DNA of 64,000 bases from Ga0077527 sp964433345 (GCA_964433345.1 CAYSQJ010000005.1:186001-250000), one strand, 5' to 3'. Shown: positions 50,364 to 61,653, counted from the first letter of the stretch. Notes: a model not told the origin generated them from the letters alone. A program made the numbers and translations.

Positions 50364-51035
50364 ATGCGCATACTGATTAGCGAGGATGACGCCGCGCTGG
50401 CGGAGGCGCTGCGCTTCGCTTTGACCCAGGCCGGTTTTGCGGTGGACTGGGTGGACAACGGGCTGGCGGCAGACGAAGCACTGAAGAATCCCGGTTTCGG
50501 CCTGCTGATTCTCGACCTCGGTCTGCCCAGGCTCGACGGTCTCGAGGTACTGCGCCGGCTGCGCCGGCGCAACGATCCGTTGCCGGTGCTGATCCTGTCA
50601 GGTCGCGAGCAGCCGGAGGAAAAGGTCGCCGGCCTCGACCTCGGCGCCGACGATTATTTGGTCAAGCCCTTCAGCCTCAGCGAACTGCAGGCGCGGGTGC
50701 GCGCATTGCTGCGGCGGGGACAGGGCGCGGCGTCGCCGGTGCTGAATTACCGCGAGCTCAGTTTCGATCCGGTAGCGCGCGTGGCCTCGATCCGCGGTCA
50801 TCCGTTGCCGCTGTCGACCCATGAGCTGAGCGTGCTGGAGGTGCTGCTGCGCCGTTTCGGGCGCGTGGTCAGCAAGGAGCAGCTGGTCGAACAGATCTAT
50901 ACCTATGATCAGGAAGTGAGCCACAACGCGATCGAGGTCTATGTGCACCGGCTGCGCAAGAAGATCGGCGACACCGGGCTGATCGTGCGCACGCTCTACG
51001 GGCGCGGCTACGCGCTGGACTATCCCGAGCACTAA
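50364..51035 (+). CDS. OmpR/QseB-type response regulator
   Basis: A 223-aa two-domain regulator. The receiver (residues 1-120) has acidic EDD at 8-10, the phospho-acceptor Asp in LLILDLGLPRLDG and the switch Lys in YLVKPFS. A winged-helix DNA-binding domain (about 125-220) contains VLEVLLRRFGRVVSKEQL and VYVHRLRKKIG. GGAGGAGG lies 4 nt before the ATG. No cognate kinase follows on this strand; the nearest kinase is the minus-strand symporter-kinase, so pairing is possible but not certain. It may control the divergent symporter genes. Confidence 0.9.
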   Translation: MRILISEDDAALAEALRFALTQAGFAVDWVDNGLAADEALKNPGFGLLILDLGLPRLDGLEVLRRLRRRNDPLPVLILSGREQPEEKVAGLDLGADDYLVKPFSLSELQARVRALLRRGQGAASPVLNYRELSFDPVARVASIRGHPLPLSTHELSVLEVLLRRFGRVVSKEQLVEQIYTYDQEVSHNAIEVYVHRLRKKIGDTGLIVRTLYGRGYALDYPEH

Positions 51036-51049
51036 AACGGATTCCCGCT

Positions 51050-51436
51050 TCAGGTGCCGGGCCTGCGGGGGGAGGCGAGCAGGGCGCGCACCTTGTCCAT
51101 CAGTTCGCGGGTCGAGAAAGGCTTGGTCAGGTAGGCATCGGCGCCCAGCGCGATACCGCGCGCAATTTCGGATTCACGCCCGCGTGCGGTGAGCAGCATG
51201 ATGCGCGTCGCGGCCAGCGCCGGCATTGTCCGGATGCGGCTGCAGAGTTCGAAGCCGTCGATCAGCGGCAGCATCACGTCGAGCAGCACCAGGTCCGGCG
51301 CCCGTGCTTGCAGCAGGCGCAGTGCCTCCGCGCCGTCGCGCGCGGAGCTTACGGCGTAGCCCTCCTTGCCGAGCAGGAATTCGAGAGACAGCAGGATGCT
51401 TTCCTCATCCTCGACGATCAGTACATGGTCAGCCAT
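51050..51436 (-). CDS. Stand-alone CheY-like receiver protein
   Basis: A 128-aa single receiver domain with EDEE (acidic pocket), the phospho-acceptor Asp in LVLLDVMLPLIDGFEL, Thr in IMLLTARG, and Lys in YLTKPFSTREL. No output domain. It lies 7 bp after the symporter-kinase stop, so it is the probable phosphate acceptor of that kinase. How it relays the signal is not visible. Confidence 0.9.
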   Translation of the reverse strand: MADHVLIVEDEESILLSLEFLLGKEGYAVSSARDGAEALRLLQARAPDLVLLDVMLPLIDGFELCSRIRTMPALAATRIMLLTARGRESEIARGIALGADAYLTKPFSTRELMDKVRALLASPRRPGT

Positions 51437-51443
51437 GGCCGGC

Positions 51444-54200
51444 TCAGACGGCCCTTGCCGCGACGGCGTCGCGCTGCAGCGGCAGGGTGAAATGGAATGT
51501 CGAGCCCAGGCCCGGCGTGCTCTCGACCCACAGCCGGCCGCCGAGGTGGCGCACGATTTCGCGCGAGATCACCAGTCCGAGGCCGGTGCCTCGCGGCTTG
51601 CCCGAGGCGGTGTCGCTGACCTGGCGGAATTTCTCGAAAATCACCGCCTGGTCGGCCGGGCTGATGCCGATGCCGTTGTCGGCGACGGTGATGCGCAGGG
51701 CTGTGGCTTCCAGCGTCACCGAAATGCGGATGTGGCTTTCGGGCTTGTCGCAGAAATTGGCGGCGTTGGACAGCAGGTTGAGCACCACCTGCATGACGCG
51801 GTCGCGGTCGGCCATCACCCGCGGCAGCTGTTCCGGCACACGCAGTTCCAGCGCGATGTTGCGGTCCTTGCAGACCTGGCTCATCGCGGCGACGGCGTCA
51901 TCGAGCACGTCACGCATGTCGATTTCGCTGGGGTGCCAGTCGGCGGCGCCGGATTCGATCTTGGCGAGATCGAGCACCTGGTTGATCAGCCGGGTCAGGC
52001 GTTCCGATTCGCGGGTGATGATGCCGAGGAATTTGGCGCGCTGCTCGGCATCGAGCTGCGGGTTGTCGCCGAGGATTTCCGAGAACGCGCGGATCGAGGT
52101 CAGCGGCGTGCGCAGTTCGTGGGTGACCGTGGATATGAAATCGTCCTTCAGGCGGTCGAGTTCCTGCAGCCTCTGGTTGGCGCTGCGCAGCTCGTTGGTG
52201 GCCGCTTCGAGCTCGCGCGACTTCTGTTCGAGCTGGCGGCTGTAGGCGAGGGCCTGCGATGCCTCGTCGATGATCGCCATGACTTCGTCGAGCGCCAGCG
52301 GTTCCTCGACCACCACCGAGGCCACCATGTCGCGGGCCGAGGCGCTGCCGATGGCGCCGGCGATCTGCGATTCGACGTAATGCACCAGCACCGCGTTGGC
52401 GGCAATCTGCTCGCTGCCCTGGATGCCCTGGCTGCGGGCGTAGGCGGCGAAGGATTCGCCGGCGCGCTCCGGTCCGATGAAGCGGCCGAGCAGGGTCTGC
52501 AGGTCGGCGACCGTCGCGCTGCCGCGCCAGAAGCGCGAACCGCTGCCGGGGGCGATATGGCGGAAGACGTCGACGAAGAGGTTGGCCTGGCCGTGCTCGG
52601 CGGCAGTCGGTCGGCGCCACAGTGAAAATCCGACATAGCAGCCGATGTTGGCAATCATGCTCCAGAACAGGCAGTGGCTGATGTCGTCCATGCCGTCGAG
52701 GCCGAACAGCTGCTGCGGTTTCAGCAGGTCGAGACCGAAAATGCCCTCGGTGAGAAAGGTGATCGGCAGCCAGCCCGATTTTGCGAAGGAGGGCAGCAGC
52801 AGCGAATAAAGCCAGACCAGGAAGCCGGCGCCGAGTCCGAGCAGGGCGCCGAGCCGGGTGCCGCCCTTCCAGAACAGGCCGCCGATCATCGCCGGCGCGA
52901 ACTGCGCCACCGCGGTGAAGGAGATCAGTCCGATGGAGACCAGTGCATAGGCTTCGCCGGCGAGGTGGAAATAGCCGTAGCCGAGCACCAACACGACGAC
53001 GATGGCGGCACGGCGTATGCCCAGCAGCAGGCCGGAGAGATCGCGGCGTTCGGTCAGGCGCAGGAATTTCCAGCGCAGCAGTATCGGCATCACCAGGTCG
53101 TTGCAGACCATGGTCGACAGCGCGATGGTCTCGACGATGACCATGCCGGTGGCCGCGGAGAGCCCGCCGATGAAGGCGAGCAGCGCGAGCCAGGTCCGCT
53201 GTTCGGACATCGGCAGCGTCAGCACGAAGGTGTCGGCATCCACCGTGCCCTGCGGGAAATGCATCAGTCCGCCGAGCGCGATCGGCAGCACGAAGATGTT
53301 GATTGCGAACAGGTACAGCGGGAACAGCCAGATCGCCTTGTTCAGGTGGCGCTCGTCGACGTTCTCGACGACGGCGACCTGGAACTGCCGCGGCAGCAGG
53401 ATGATGGCCAGCATCGACAGCACCGTCAGTGAGGCCCAGGTGGTGTAGTTGCCGGAGGCGCCGCCCTGGACCAGCAGGGCGTTGAGTTCCGGGCTGGCGG
53501 AGGCCTTGTCGAAGATGTCGGCGAAGCCGTCGAACATGCCCCAGGTGACGAACACGCCGATGGCGATGAAGGCGACCAGCTTGACGATGGATTCGAAGGC
53601 GATTGCGGCAACCAGGCCTTCGTGCCTTTCGGTGGCGTCGAGATGGCGGGTGCCGAAGAGGATGGTGAAGGCCGCCAGCAGCATCGCGATGTAGAAGGTG
53701 TTGTCCTGCAGGAAGGGCGGCGAGGTGGTGGCACCGTAGGCGACCGTGTTCGGATACTGCAGCATGGTCGAGAAGCTGACCGAGATCGCCTTCAACTGCA
53801 GCGCGATATAGGGCACGATGCCGAGCACCGCGATCACCGTGACCAGGCCGCCGAGCAGGTGGCTCTTGCCGTAGCGCGAGGCAATGAAATCGGCAATCGA
53901 GGTGATGCGGTGCGCCTTGCTGATGCGCACCATTTTCAGCAGCACGTACCACCACAGCGCGGCCATCAGCGTCGGCCCGAGGTAGATCGGCAGGAAGCCG
54001 ATGCCGCTGGTGGCGGCGCGGCCGACGCTGCCGTAGAAGGTCCAGGAGGTGCAGTAGACCGCGAGCGACAGCGTGTAGATGTAGGGGTTGGCGATGATGC
54101 TGCGCCCGGCATCGGCGCGCTTGTCGCCCCAGTAGGCGATTGCGAACAGCAGGCCGACGTAGGCGAAGGAGAGGACTACGATCAGCGCGCCGCTCAGCAC
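51444..54200 (-). CDS. Symporter-histidine kinase fusion (CbrA-like)
   Basis: A 918-aa protein. Residues about 1-500 form an SLC5-type domain of some 13 helices (starting LIVVLSFAYVGLLFAIAYWG). A linker and coiled region (about 600-680) lead to a histidine kinase with H-box STVTHELRTPLTSIRA, N-box NLLSNAANF, and glycine boxes DNGIGIS and GTGLGL. In the family this couples substrate movement or sensing to phosphorylation, as in CbrA. It lies between a small membrane-protein gene (3 bp upstream) and a single receiver gene (7 bp downstream). In this context it probably senses acetate or a related acid. Confidence 0.92.
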   Translation of the reverse strand: MLSGALIVVLSFAYVGLLFAIAYWGDKRADAGRSIIANPYIYTLSLAVYCTSWTFYGSVGRAATSGIGFLPIYLGPTLMAALWWYVLLKMVRISKAHRITSIADFIASRYGKSHLLGGLVTVIAVLGIVPYIALQLKAISVSFSTMLQYPNTVAYGATTSPPFLQDNTFYIAMLLAAFTILFGTRHLDATERHEGLVAAIAFESIVKLVAFIAIGVFVTWGMFDGFADIFDKASASPELNALLVQGGASGNYTTWASLTVLSMLAIILLPRQFQVAVVENVDERHLNKAIWLFPLYLFAINIFVLPIALGGLMHFPQGTVDADTFVLTLPMSEQRTWLALLAFIGGLSAATGMVIVETIALSTMVCNDLVMPILLRWKFLRLTERRDLSGLLLGIRRAAIVVVLVLGYGYFHLAGEAYALVSIGLISFTAVAQFAPAMIGGLFWKGGTRLGALLGLGAGFLVWLYSLLLPSFAKSGWLPITFLTEGIFGLDLLKPQQLFGLDGMDDISHCLFWSMIANIGCYVGFSLWRRPTAAEHGQANLFVDVFRHIAPGSGSRFWRGSATVADLQTLLGRFIGPERAGESFAAYARSQGIQGSEQIAANAVLVHYVESQIAGAIGSASARDMVASVVVEEPLALDEVMAIIDEASQALAYSRQLEQKSRELEAATNELRSANQRLQELDRLKDDFISTVTHELRTPLTSIRAFSEILGDNPQLDAEQRAKFLGIITRESERLTRLINQVLDLAKIESGAADWHPSEIDMRDVLDDAVAAMSQVCKDRNIALELRVPEQLPRVMADRDRVMQVVLNLLSNAANFCDKPESHIRISVTLEATALRITVADNGIGISPADQAVIFEKFRQVSDTASGKPRGTGLGLVISREIVRHLGGRLWVESTPGLGSTFHFTLPLQRDAVAARAV

Positions 54201-54203
54201 CGC

Positions 54204-54404
54204 TCAGGAATCCTTGCGCTCGATGATCAGCGCCATCAGCGCGATGATGAGCGCCCAGGCCGCGAAGACGTAGAGGTAGATCAGCGGGATGCCCCAGATC
54301 CGCGTGCTGCCCGCGAACAGCGACAGCACCGGGTAATTGAACAGCAGGCAGCCGAGCAGGAACAGCGCCACCAGGCGCTGGCCCTTCAGCGGCGGGCCGT
54401 TCAT
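54204..54404 (-). CDS. Small two-helix membrane protein upstream of the symporter-kinase
   Basis: A 66-aa protein with two hydrophobic helices (RLVALFLLGCLLFNYPVLSLF and YLYVFAAWALIIALMALII) and a short charged tail. Small proteins of this type often precede symporter-kinase genes and may be an accessory subunit, like the DUF4212 protein for the main symporter. It starts 44 bp after acs and ends 3 bp before the kinase gene. No family name is assigned with confidence. Confidence 0.75.
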   Translation of the reverse strand: MNGPPLKGQRLVALFLLGCLLFNYPVLSLFAGSTRIWGIPLIYLYVFAAWALIIALMALIIERKDS

Positions 54405-54448
54405 GGCGCCTCCACGATGACGGGGCGCGGCGGCTTCACCGGGTCAGC

Positions 54449-56434
<1,986 letters not shown>

Positions 56435-56614
56435 GGTGCTCCTCCGGTATGGCGCGTTACGGATTGACGGATGTTGACCGGTCGCAGCGCAGGGTTGCGG
56501 CCGATGCTTTGTTTGCGTGTTATGGAAGCACTAAGCCCGCGCCTTGTAAAGACGGCAGCTATCCATTAACGTGGCAGAAAATGCTTTGAACGTGCATACT
56601 TACGACTTTCTTAC

Positions 56615-56710
56615 GGCGGGCCTCCCCGCATCGCATGGTAGTGAATCTGGTCAGGTCCGGAAGGAAGCAGCCACAGCTATTCTCTGCGAGTGCCGGGGGT
56701 CAGGCTCGCC
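56615..56710 (+). ncRNA. ffs: 4.5S RNA (bacterial SRP RNA)
   Basis: The highly conserved SRP apical loop is present as GGTCAGGTCCGGAAGGAAGC followed by AGCC. The outer ends pair (GGCGGGCCT with AGGCTCGCC), giving a hairpin of about 96 nt. It lies upstream of dnaX-ybaB-recR, a classical neighbourhood for this gene, with pagL between. A TTGAAC at 56586-56591 may be part of its promoter. Confidence 0.93.
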
Positions 56711-56873
56711 ACCCATTTGCCGCGGCGGCGAGGCCACCGCGGCTTGGCGGTGGTCGCGGGCGCAGTCTGCAATAAAGCAGTAAAGCAGTCGGGATAAAAA
56801 GGCGGTTCAAACTAACAGGCAGTTCAAACAAACAAGGCAGCTCTGCTGCCACAGGTGACAGGGGAACAGGGAG

Positions 56874-57419
56874 ATGCGTAGCGCCAGGCGCATGCTGGCA
56901 CGGCTGCTCATGTCCGCCACGCTGGCGGCCGCGGCAGTTCCGGTGCTGGCGTTGGACGGGATTTCTGCGGAATTTGGAAAGAACGGCAGTTACGAAATGG
57001 CGCGCATCGGCGCGCAATGGCAGTGGCAGCAGCGCTGGCTGGACAACGGCAGCCGGCACATCGGCGGTTACTGGGATCTGTCCGCGGGACAATGGCGTGC
57101 CGACGTGCCGGCAGGGCAGAACGACAGCCTGGTCGATATCGGTCTCACGCCCACGCTGCGCTGGCAGGCCAACGATCTGCGGGGTTTTTACGTCGAGGCC
57201 GGCATCGGCGCCCATTTTCTGTCGCGAACCTCCCTCGGCGGGCGGCGTTTCAGTACCGCCTTCCAGTTCGGCGATCACCTCGGCTTCGGTTACCGCTTCG
57301 GCACCAAGGGGGCCTACGACCTCGGTATCCGTATCCAGCACCATTCCAATGCCGACATCAAGAAGCCCAACGCCGGCATGGATTTCAGCCAGGTACGCCT
57401 GCAGTACTGGTTCCGCTGA
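56874..57419 (+). CDS. pagL: Lipid A 3-O-deacylase PagL-like outer-membrane protein
   Basis: A 181-aa protein with a signal peptide (MLARLLMSATLAAAAVPVLA) and an eight-stranded barrel ending in the aromatic residue motif VRLQYWFR. The catalytic His-Ser pair of PagL is visible in RIQHHSNADI near the C-terminus. The C-terminal aromatic residue is typical of BamA-inserted proteins. PagL removes the 3-position acyl chain from lipid A, changing host and antibiotic interactions. It lies between ffs and dnaX, an unusual insertion in that block, and is followed by a hairpin. Confidence 0.85.
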   Translation: MRSARRMLARLLMSATLAAAAVPVLALDGISAEFGKNGSYEMARIGAQWQWQQRWLDNGSRHIGGYWDLSAGQWRADVPAGQNDSLVDIGLTPTLRWQANDLRGFYVEAGIGAHFLSRTSLGGRRFSTAFQFGDHLGFGYRFGTKGAYDLGIRIQHHSNADIKKPNAGMDFSQVRLQYWFR

Positions 57420-57433
57420 GCGGACTGTGTTGA

Positions 57434-57457
57434 AAGGGCGCCGTCGCGGGCGCCCTT
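57434..57457 (+). terminator. Hairpin after pagL, weak terminator
   Basis: AAGGGCGCC/GGCGCCCTT arms around a 6-nt loop, 15 bp after pagL. There is no following T-run, so termination may be partial. Confidence 0.45.
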
Positions 57458-57544
57458 GCCGGTAAGCCGGTAAAATGGCGGCTTCTGTCGTCCATCATCC
57501 GACGTTCATCACCCGCCGATAATCATTACCGAGCGCTGAACCCC

Positions 57545-59098
57545 GTGACCCAGGTACTGGCCCGCAAGTGGCGACCCCGCAGCTTCACCGAACTGGTCGG
57601 GCAGGAGCACGTCGTGCGCGCGCTGAGCAATGCGCTGGAGCAGCAGCGCCTGCATCATGCCTACCTGTTCACGGGCACCCGCGGTGTCGGCAAGACCACG
57701 CTGGCGCGCATCCTCGCCAAGGCGCTGAATTGCGAAACAGGCGTCACCGCCGCGCCCTGCGGCAAATGCACCGCCTGCACCGAAATCGATGCCGGACGTT
57801 TCGTCGACCTGATCGAACTCGACGCCGCTTCGAACACCCAGGTCGACAATATGCGCGAGCTGCTGGAGAACGCGCTCTACGCTCCGACCAGCGGCCGCTA
57901 CAAGGTTTACATCATTGACGAAGTGCACATGCTGTCGCGCTCGGCGTTCAACGCGATGCTGAAGACGCTGGAAGAGCCGCCGGGGCACGTCAAGTTCATT
58001 CTCGCGACCACCGACCCGCAGAAAATACCGGTGACCGTGCTGTCGCGCTGCCTGCAGTTCAGCCTGAAACAGATTCCGCCGCAGCAGATCCGCGACCGGC
58101 TGACCGAGGTGCTGGCCGCCGAAATGGTGCCGGCGGATGCCGGCTCGGTGGCACTGATCGCACGTGCGGCCGAGGGCAGCCTGCGCGATGCGCTGAGCCT
58201 GCTTGACCAGGCCATAGCCCATGGCGGCGGCAAGCTCGAGGAGTCGTCGACGCGGGACATGCTGGGCGCGGTCGACCGGACCTATCTTTATACGATCCTG
58301 CGCGCGCTGGCGTCACAGGACGGGCCGGCGCTGGTGGCCGCGGCCACGCAGATGGCGGAGCGCAGCCTGTCCTTCGAATCCGCACTGCAGGAACTCGCTT
58401 CGCTGCTGCACCGGCTGGCGCTGGCGCAGGTGGTGCCGCAGACGATTGCCGACGACGATCCGGATGCCGCGGCGATCCGCGAACTGGCGCAGGCCTTCGC
58501 CGCGGAGGATCTGCAGCTGAATTACCAGATTGCTGCCCAGGGACGGGCGGAAATAGGCCTTGCACCGGACGAGCATGCGGGATTCATGATGACGCTGCTG
58601 CGCATGCTTGCCTTTACGCCGGCTGAGGTGGGCGCCGCGACCCTGCCGGTCTCCCCGTCGCGCGTCGCCGCGCCGGTGACCGCAGCACATCGTGTGGCCG
58701 AACCGGCGGCGGCCGTAGCCGCGCCGTCGGCCTGGGCAGAACTGGTCGGCCGGCTGGGCCTGAGTGCGATGGCCAACCAGCTGGCACTGCGTTGCGAGAT
58801 GACGAAGCGCACGGAGGAAATGATCGAGCTGCGCATTTCGGCGGCCGACGAGCGCCTGTTCGACAAGCCGTACCGCGACAAGTTGAGTGCCGCGCTGCGC
58901 AAGGTACTGGGCGCGCAGCTGAAGGTGGTTTTTACCGCCGGCGAGGTGGCCGGCGTGTCGCCCAAGGCCATCACCGACCGCAAGGCGGAGCAGCGCCAGG
59001 CGGCGGCGGTGGCGGAGATCCGCGAAGATCCTTTCGTGCGCGAGCTGATCGAGGATTTCGACGGCTCGCTCGAGGAAAATTCGATCAAACCGAAATAA
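57545..59098 (+). CDS. dnaX: DNA polymerase III tau/gamma subunit
   Basis: A 517-aa clamp-loader subunit: Walker A GTRGVGKTTLARI, a zinc-binding Cys group (CGKCTAC preceded by two further Cys), Walker B IIDEVHMLSRSAF, and sensor-1 ATTDPQKIPVTV. A C-terminal tau-like extension (about residues 370-517) would bind DnaB and the polymerase. The GTG start at 57545 fits the N-terminal VLARKWRPRSFTELVGQ. The next gene, ybaB, follows by 19 bp, and recR after that. Confidence 0.95.
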   Translation: MTQVLARKWRPRSFTELVGQEHVVRALSNALEQQRLHHAYLFTGTRGVGKTTLARILAKALNCETGVTAAPCGKCTACTEIDAGRFVDLIELDAASNTQVDNMRELLENALYAPTSGRYKVYIIDEVHMLSRSAFNAMLKTLEEPPGHVKFILATTDPQKIPVTVLSRCLQFSLKQIPPQQIRDRLTEVLAAEMVPADAGSVALIARAAEGSLRDALSLLDQAIAHGGGKLEESSTRDMLGAVDRTYLYTILRALASQDGPALVAAATQMAERSLSFESALQELASLLHRLALAQVVPQTIADDDPDAAAIRELAQAFAAEDLQLNYQIAAQGRAEIGLAPDEHAGFMMTLLRMLAFTPAEVGAATLPVSPSRVAAPVTAAHRVAEPAAAVAAPSAWAELVGRLGLSAMANQLALRCEMTKRTEEMIELRISAADERLFDKPYRDKLSAALRKVLGAQLKVVFTAGEVAGVSPKAITDRKAEQRQAAAVAEIREDPFVRELIEDFDGSLEENSIKPK

Positions 59099-59117
59099 CG
59101 TAGCGAGGAATGCAGAC

Positions 59118-59444
59118 ATGATGAAAGGCCAGCTTGCAGGACTGATGAAGCAGGCGCAGCAGATGCAGGACAACATGCGCAAGATGCAGGAGCAGCTCGC
59201 GCAGATAGAGGTCGAGGGTCAGGCCGGTGCCGGCATGGTCAAGGTGGTGATGACCTGCCGCCACGACGTGAAGCGGGTGACCATCGATCCGGCGGCGCTC
59301 GGCGACGACAAGGAAATGCTCGAAGACCTGATTGCCGCGGCAGTGAACGACGCCGTGCGCAAGGCGGAGGCGACCAGCCAGGAGAAGATGGCCGGTGTCA
59401 CCGCCGGTCTGCCGCTGCCGCCGGGCATGAAGCTGCCGTTTTAA
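59118..59444 (+). CDS. ybaB: YbaB/EbfC nucleoid-associated protein
   Basis: A 108-aa small DNA-binding protein. It has the family start LAGLMKQAQQMQDNMRKMQE (Gln/Met-rich coiled region), GMVKVVMTCRHDVKRVTIDP, and a C-terminal PPGMKLPF. It works with RecR in many bacteria and forms dimers that coat DNA. Strong context: between dnaX and recR. Confidence 0.94.
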   Translation: MMKGQLAGLMKQAQQMQDNMRKMQEQLAQIEVEGQAGAGMVKVVMTCRHDVKRVTIDPAALGDDKEMLEDLIAAAVNDAVRKAEATSQEKMAGVTAGLPLPPGMKLPF

Positions 59445-59470
59445 AATATCAATAAAAACAAATATTTAAG
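59442..59470 (+). repeat. AT-rich dispersed motif, copy 5
   Basis: CAATAAAAACAAATATTTAAG spans most of the gap between ybaB and recR and runs up to the recR GTG codon. Confidence 0.65.
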
Positions 59471-60066
59471 TGAATTCCCCTCCTGCGCTGCAGTCCCTGA
59501 TCGAGGCGCTGCGCTGCCTGCCGGGCGTCGGGCCGCGTTCGGCGCAGCGCATGGCCTTCCATCTGCTGCAGCGCGACCGTCCCGGAGCCGAGCGCCTCGC
59601 TGTGACGCTGGGTTCAGCGCTGGCGCGGGTGCGTCATTGCGAACAGTGCAACAACTTTTCCGAAGAACCGGTGTGCGCGCTGTGCCTGTCGCCGCGGCGC
59701 AATCGCGGGCTGCTGTGCGTGGTGGAGACGCCCGGGGACCTGCTGATGATGGAACAGGCGCAGTGTTATGACGGCCTTTATTTCGTGCTGATGGGGGCGC
59801 TGTCGCCGCTCGATGGCATCGGGCCGCGCGACATCCACCTCGAACGCCTGCTCGCGCGGGCAGCCGACGGCTTGGTCAAGGAAGTCATGCTGGCCACCAA
59901 TTTCACCGTCGAGGGCGAGGCCACCGCGCATTACGCCGGTGAATTGCTGCGCGCCAAGGGACTGAAGGTCACGCGCATTGCGCGCGGTCTGCCGGTGGGC
60001 GGCGAACTGGAGCATGTCGACAGCGGAACGCTGGCGCAGGCGGTAATGGAGCGACGCAGCGTCTGA
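59470..60066 (+). CDS. recR: Recombination protein RecR
   Basis: A 198-aa RecR: N-terminal helix-hairpin-helix (LRCLPGVGPRSAQRMAF), a four-cysteine zinc finger (CEQC and CALC), a Toprim domain (LCVVETPGDLLMME) and a C-terminal Walker-B-like region (GLKVTRIARGLPVGGELE). It loads RecA with RecFO during repair. The GTG at 59470 gives the usual N-terminus. The AT-rich motif lies directly before it instead of a clear SD site. Confidence 0.95.
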   Translation: MNSPPALQSLIEALRCLPGVGPRSAQRMAFHLLQRDRPGAERLAVTLGSALARVRHCEQCNNFSEEPVCALCLSPRRNRGLLCVVETPGDLLMMEQAQCYDGLYFVLMGALSPLDGIGPRDIHLERLLARAADGLVKEVMLATNFTVEGEATAHYAGELLRAKGLKVTRIARGLPVGGELEHVDSGTLAQAVMERRSV

Positions 60067-60081
60067 CGGGATCGTGCCGCG

Positions 60082-61644
60082 TCAGGGACAGGTCGAGCAC
60101 TTGAACAGCTGGGCTGAGGACGTGGTCCCGGCCGGAGTGGACTCCGTACCGAATACTGCGCCGATGTGGCTGCCCGCAGGTCCGACGAAAGCGCCGTCGA
60201 CTTTGAGCGTTGCCGGCGCGCTGGTGGCGCAGGCACCGCCGGTGCATCCGGTCGGATTGGTGAAATTGCCCTCGATGGTGGCGCCGCTGCCCTGGATCGT
60301 GATCTGCAGCGGAACGTTGCTGAAACTGTAGCTGACGCCGGTTGGGAAGGACATCGACAGGCTGTTCAGCATGGCGGCGCGGGTCGTGAAATCGACGCCG
60401 ATGCTGCCGAAGGAAAAACTGGATGCGGTGTTGACCGGAAACACGCTGTCCGTTGGCGTGGTGCCGCCGACCCGGATGAATGTCGCAGTCCCGGTCCTGG
60501 CGCCGATGATGTCAGGCGGCGTCAGCTCGCCGTAGATGTAGTGGAAATGGCCATACGGTGCCGGGCCGAGCGTGTAGACGTTGCCGTTGTCGTTGATGGT
60601 GCCGCTGGTCCAGCGTCCCCAGTGCGCGGCGACATCGCCGCCGGACCCGGTGTCGGTGATGGCCGCCATGGTGGTCGTTGCCACAAAGCTGAAGGGTTCT
60701 CCTTCATAGTCGGTACCTGAGGCGTTGACTCCGATCAGCGTGGTGCCGGACAGCGTCAACTGGCTGGGCAGGACAAATGCCCCGCCGGTACCGTAGCTGT
60801 CGGCACCCGCAATGCCCAGCGTCGGTGCGATCAGGCTCAGGGTACCGCCCGCCGCGCGTTCCTCTGTGGCGATAAACACCGGCACTTGCGGAGGTGGCGC
60901 CGGAGGGGTGGAAATCCGGCTCTCCTGGTTGCTGCCGCCTGCTGAGGCCTGTTCGTTGCCGGTCGAAGACCGGTCGCTCTTGCGCGATGCCTGTCCGCGG
61001 CTCTCAAGCCGGTTCGCGACGAACGGCGGTGCTTCGAGCAGTTGCCGGGGTTCGCTGTTGGCGTCGGCGACATAGAAATTCTGGTTGATGCCGAAGGTCC
61101 GTTCGAAATTTTCGTTGCGGACGGTAATGCGGTTGGTGCCGCCGGATTGTCCGATGACCCGGCCGTACAGGCCATCCGCGGCGAGGGAGCCGTCATTGTT
61201 GCGGCAGTCACCCTGGCACAGCGTTGCCGCGTAGTCGGTGCCGCGGATGCCGATGGTCGAGGTGACGGAGCCCATCGAGTAGTTCTGGTGGTTGTTGCGG
61301 CCGATGAGGCCGGTGATGGTCCGCAGTCCCCCCTTGATCAGGCGGAAGAAGGCACGCTCGCTGCCGTCCTCCTTCCCGGAAAAGCGGAATTCTTCCACCC
61401 GCATTTCGCTGTTTTCGCGCAGGGAGATCAGGCTTTCGTCAATGAAGCGCACCTGCAGGTTGCCTGATGTTCCCGTGCGCAGCACGTCGCGGTCATGGAC
61501 GACGCTGTTGAGCGAGAGGCGTATGGTTTCAGTGCCGCGCACGGCAAAAGCTTCGCCACCCGCCAGCAGCACCCGGCCAACCTCGGCGGCGGATGCCGCG
61601 GGTGCCAGCGCGAGCAGCAGCGGCAGCAGGATCAGGTGTTTCAT
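60082..61644 (-). CDS. FecR-domain exported protein with TbpB-like C-terminal barrel
   Basis: A 520-aa protein with a signal peptide (LILLPLLLALAPAASA), a FecR domain (about residues 35-160, SEMRVEEFRFSGKE and STIGIRGTDYAA), a disordered linker (about 215-260, rich in Ser, Gln and Pro), and a beta-rich C-terminal part. Its end (TLKVDGAFVGPAGSHIGAVF) resembles the handle/barrel of TbpB- or Slam-substrate-type proteins. It lies 9 bp after a TPR/beta-barrel outer-membrane gene. In such pairs the barrel protein may carry the FecR protein to the cell surface. That link is inferred. Confidence 0.72.
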   Translation of the reverse strand: MKHLILLPLLLALAPAASAAEVGRVLLAGGEAFAVRGTETIRLSLNSVVHDRDVLRTGTSGNLQVRFIDESLISLRENSEMRVEEFRFSGKEDGSERAFFRLIKGGLRTITGLIGRNNHQNYSMGSVTSTIGIRGTDYAATLCQGDCRNNDGSLAADGLYGRVIGQSGGTNRITVRNENFERTFGINQNFYVADANSEPRQLLEAPPFVANRLESRGQASRKSDRSSTGNEQASAGGSNQESRISTPPAPPPQVPVFIATEERAAGGTLSLIAPTLGIAGADSYGTGGAFVLPSQLTLSGTTLIGVNASGTDYEGEPFSFVATTTMAAITDTGSGGDVAAHWGRWTSGTINDNGNVYTLGPAPYGHFHYIYGELTPPDIIGARTGTATFIRVGGTTPTDSVFPVNTASSFSFGSIGVDFTTRAAMLNSLSMSFPTGVSYSFSNVPLQITIQGSGATIEGNFTNPTGCTGGACATSAPATLKVDGAFVGPAGSHIGAVFGTESTPAGTTSSAQLFKCSTCP

Positions 61645-61653
61645 GGTGTGCTC

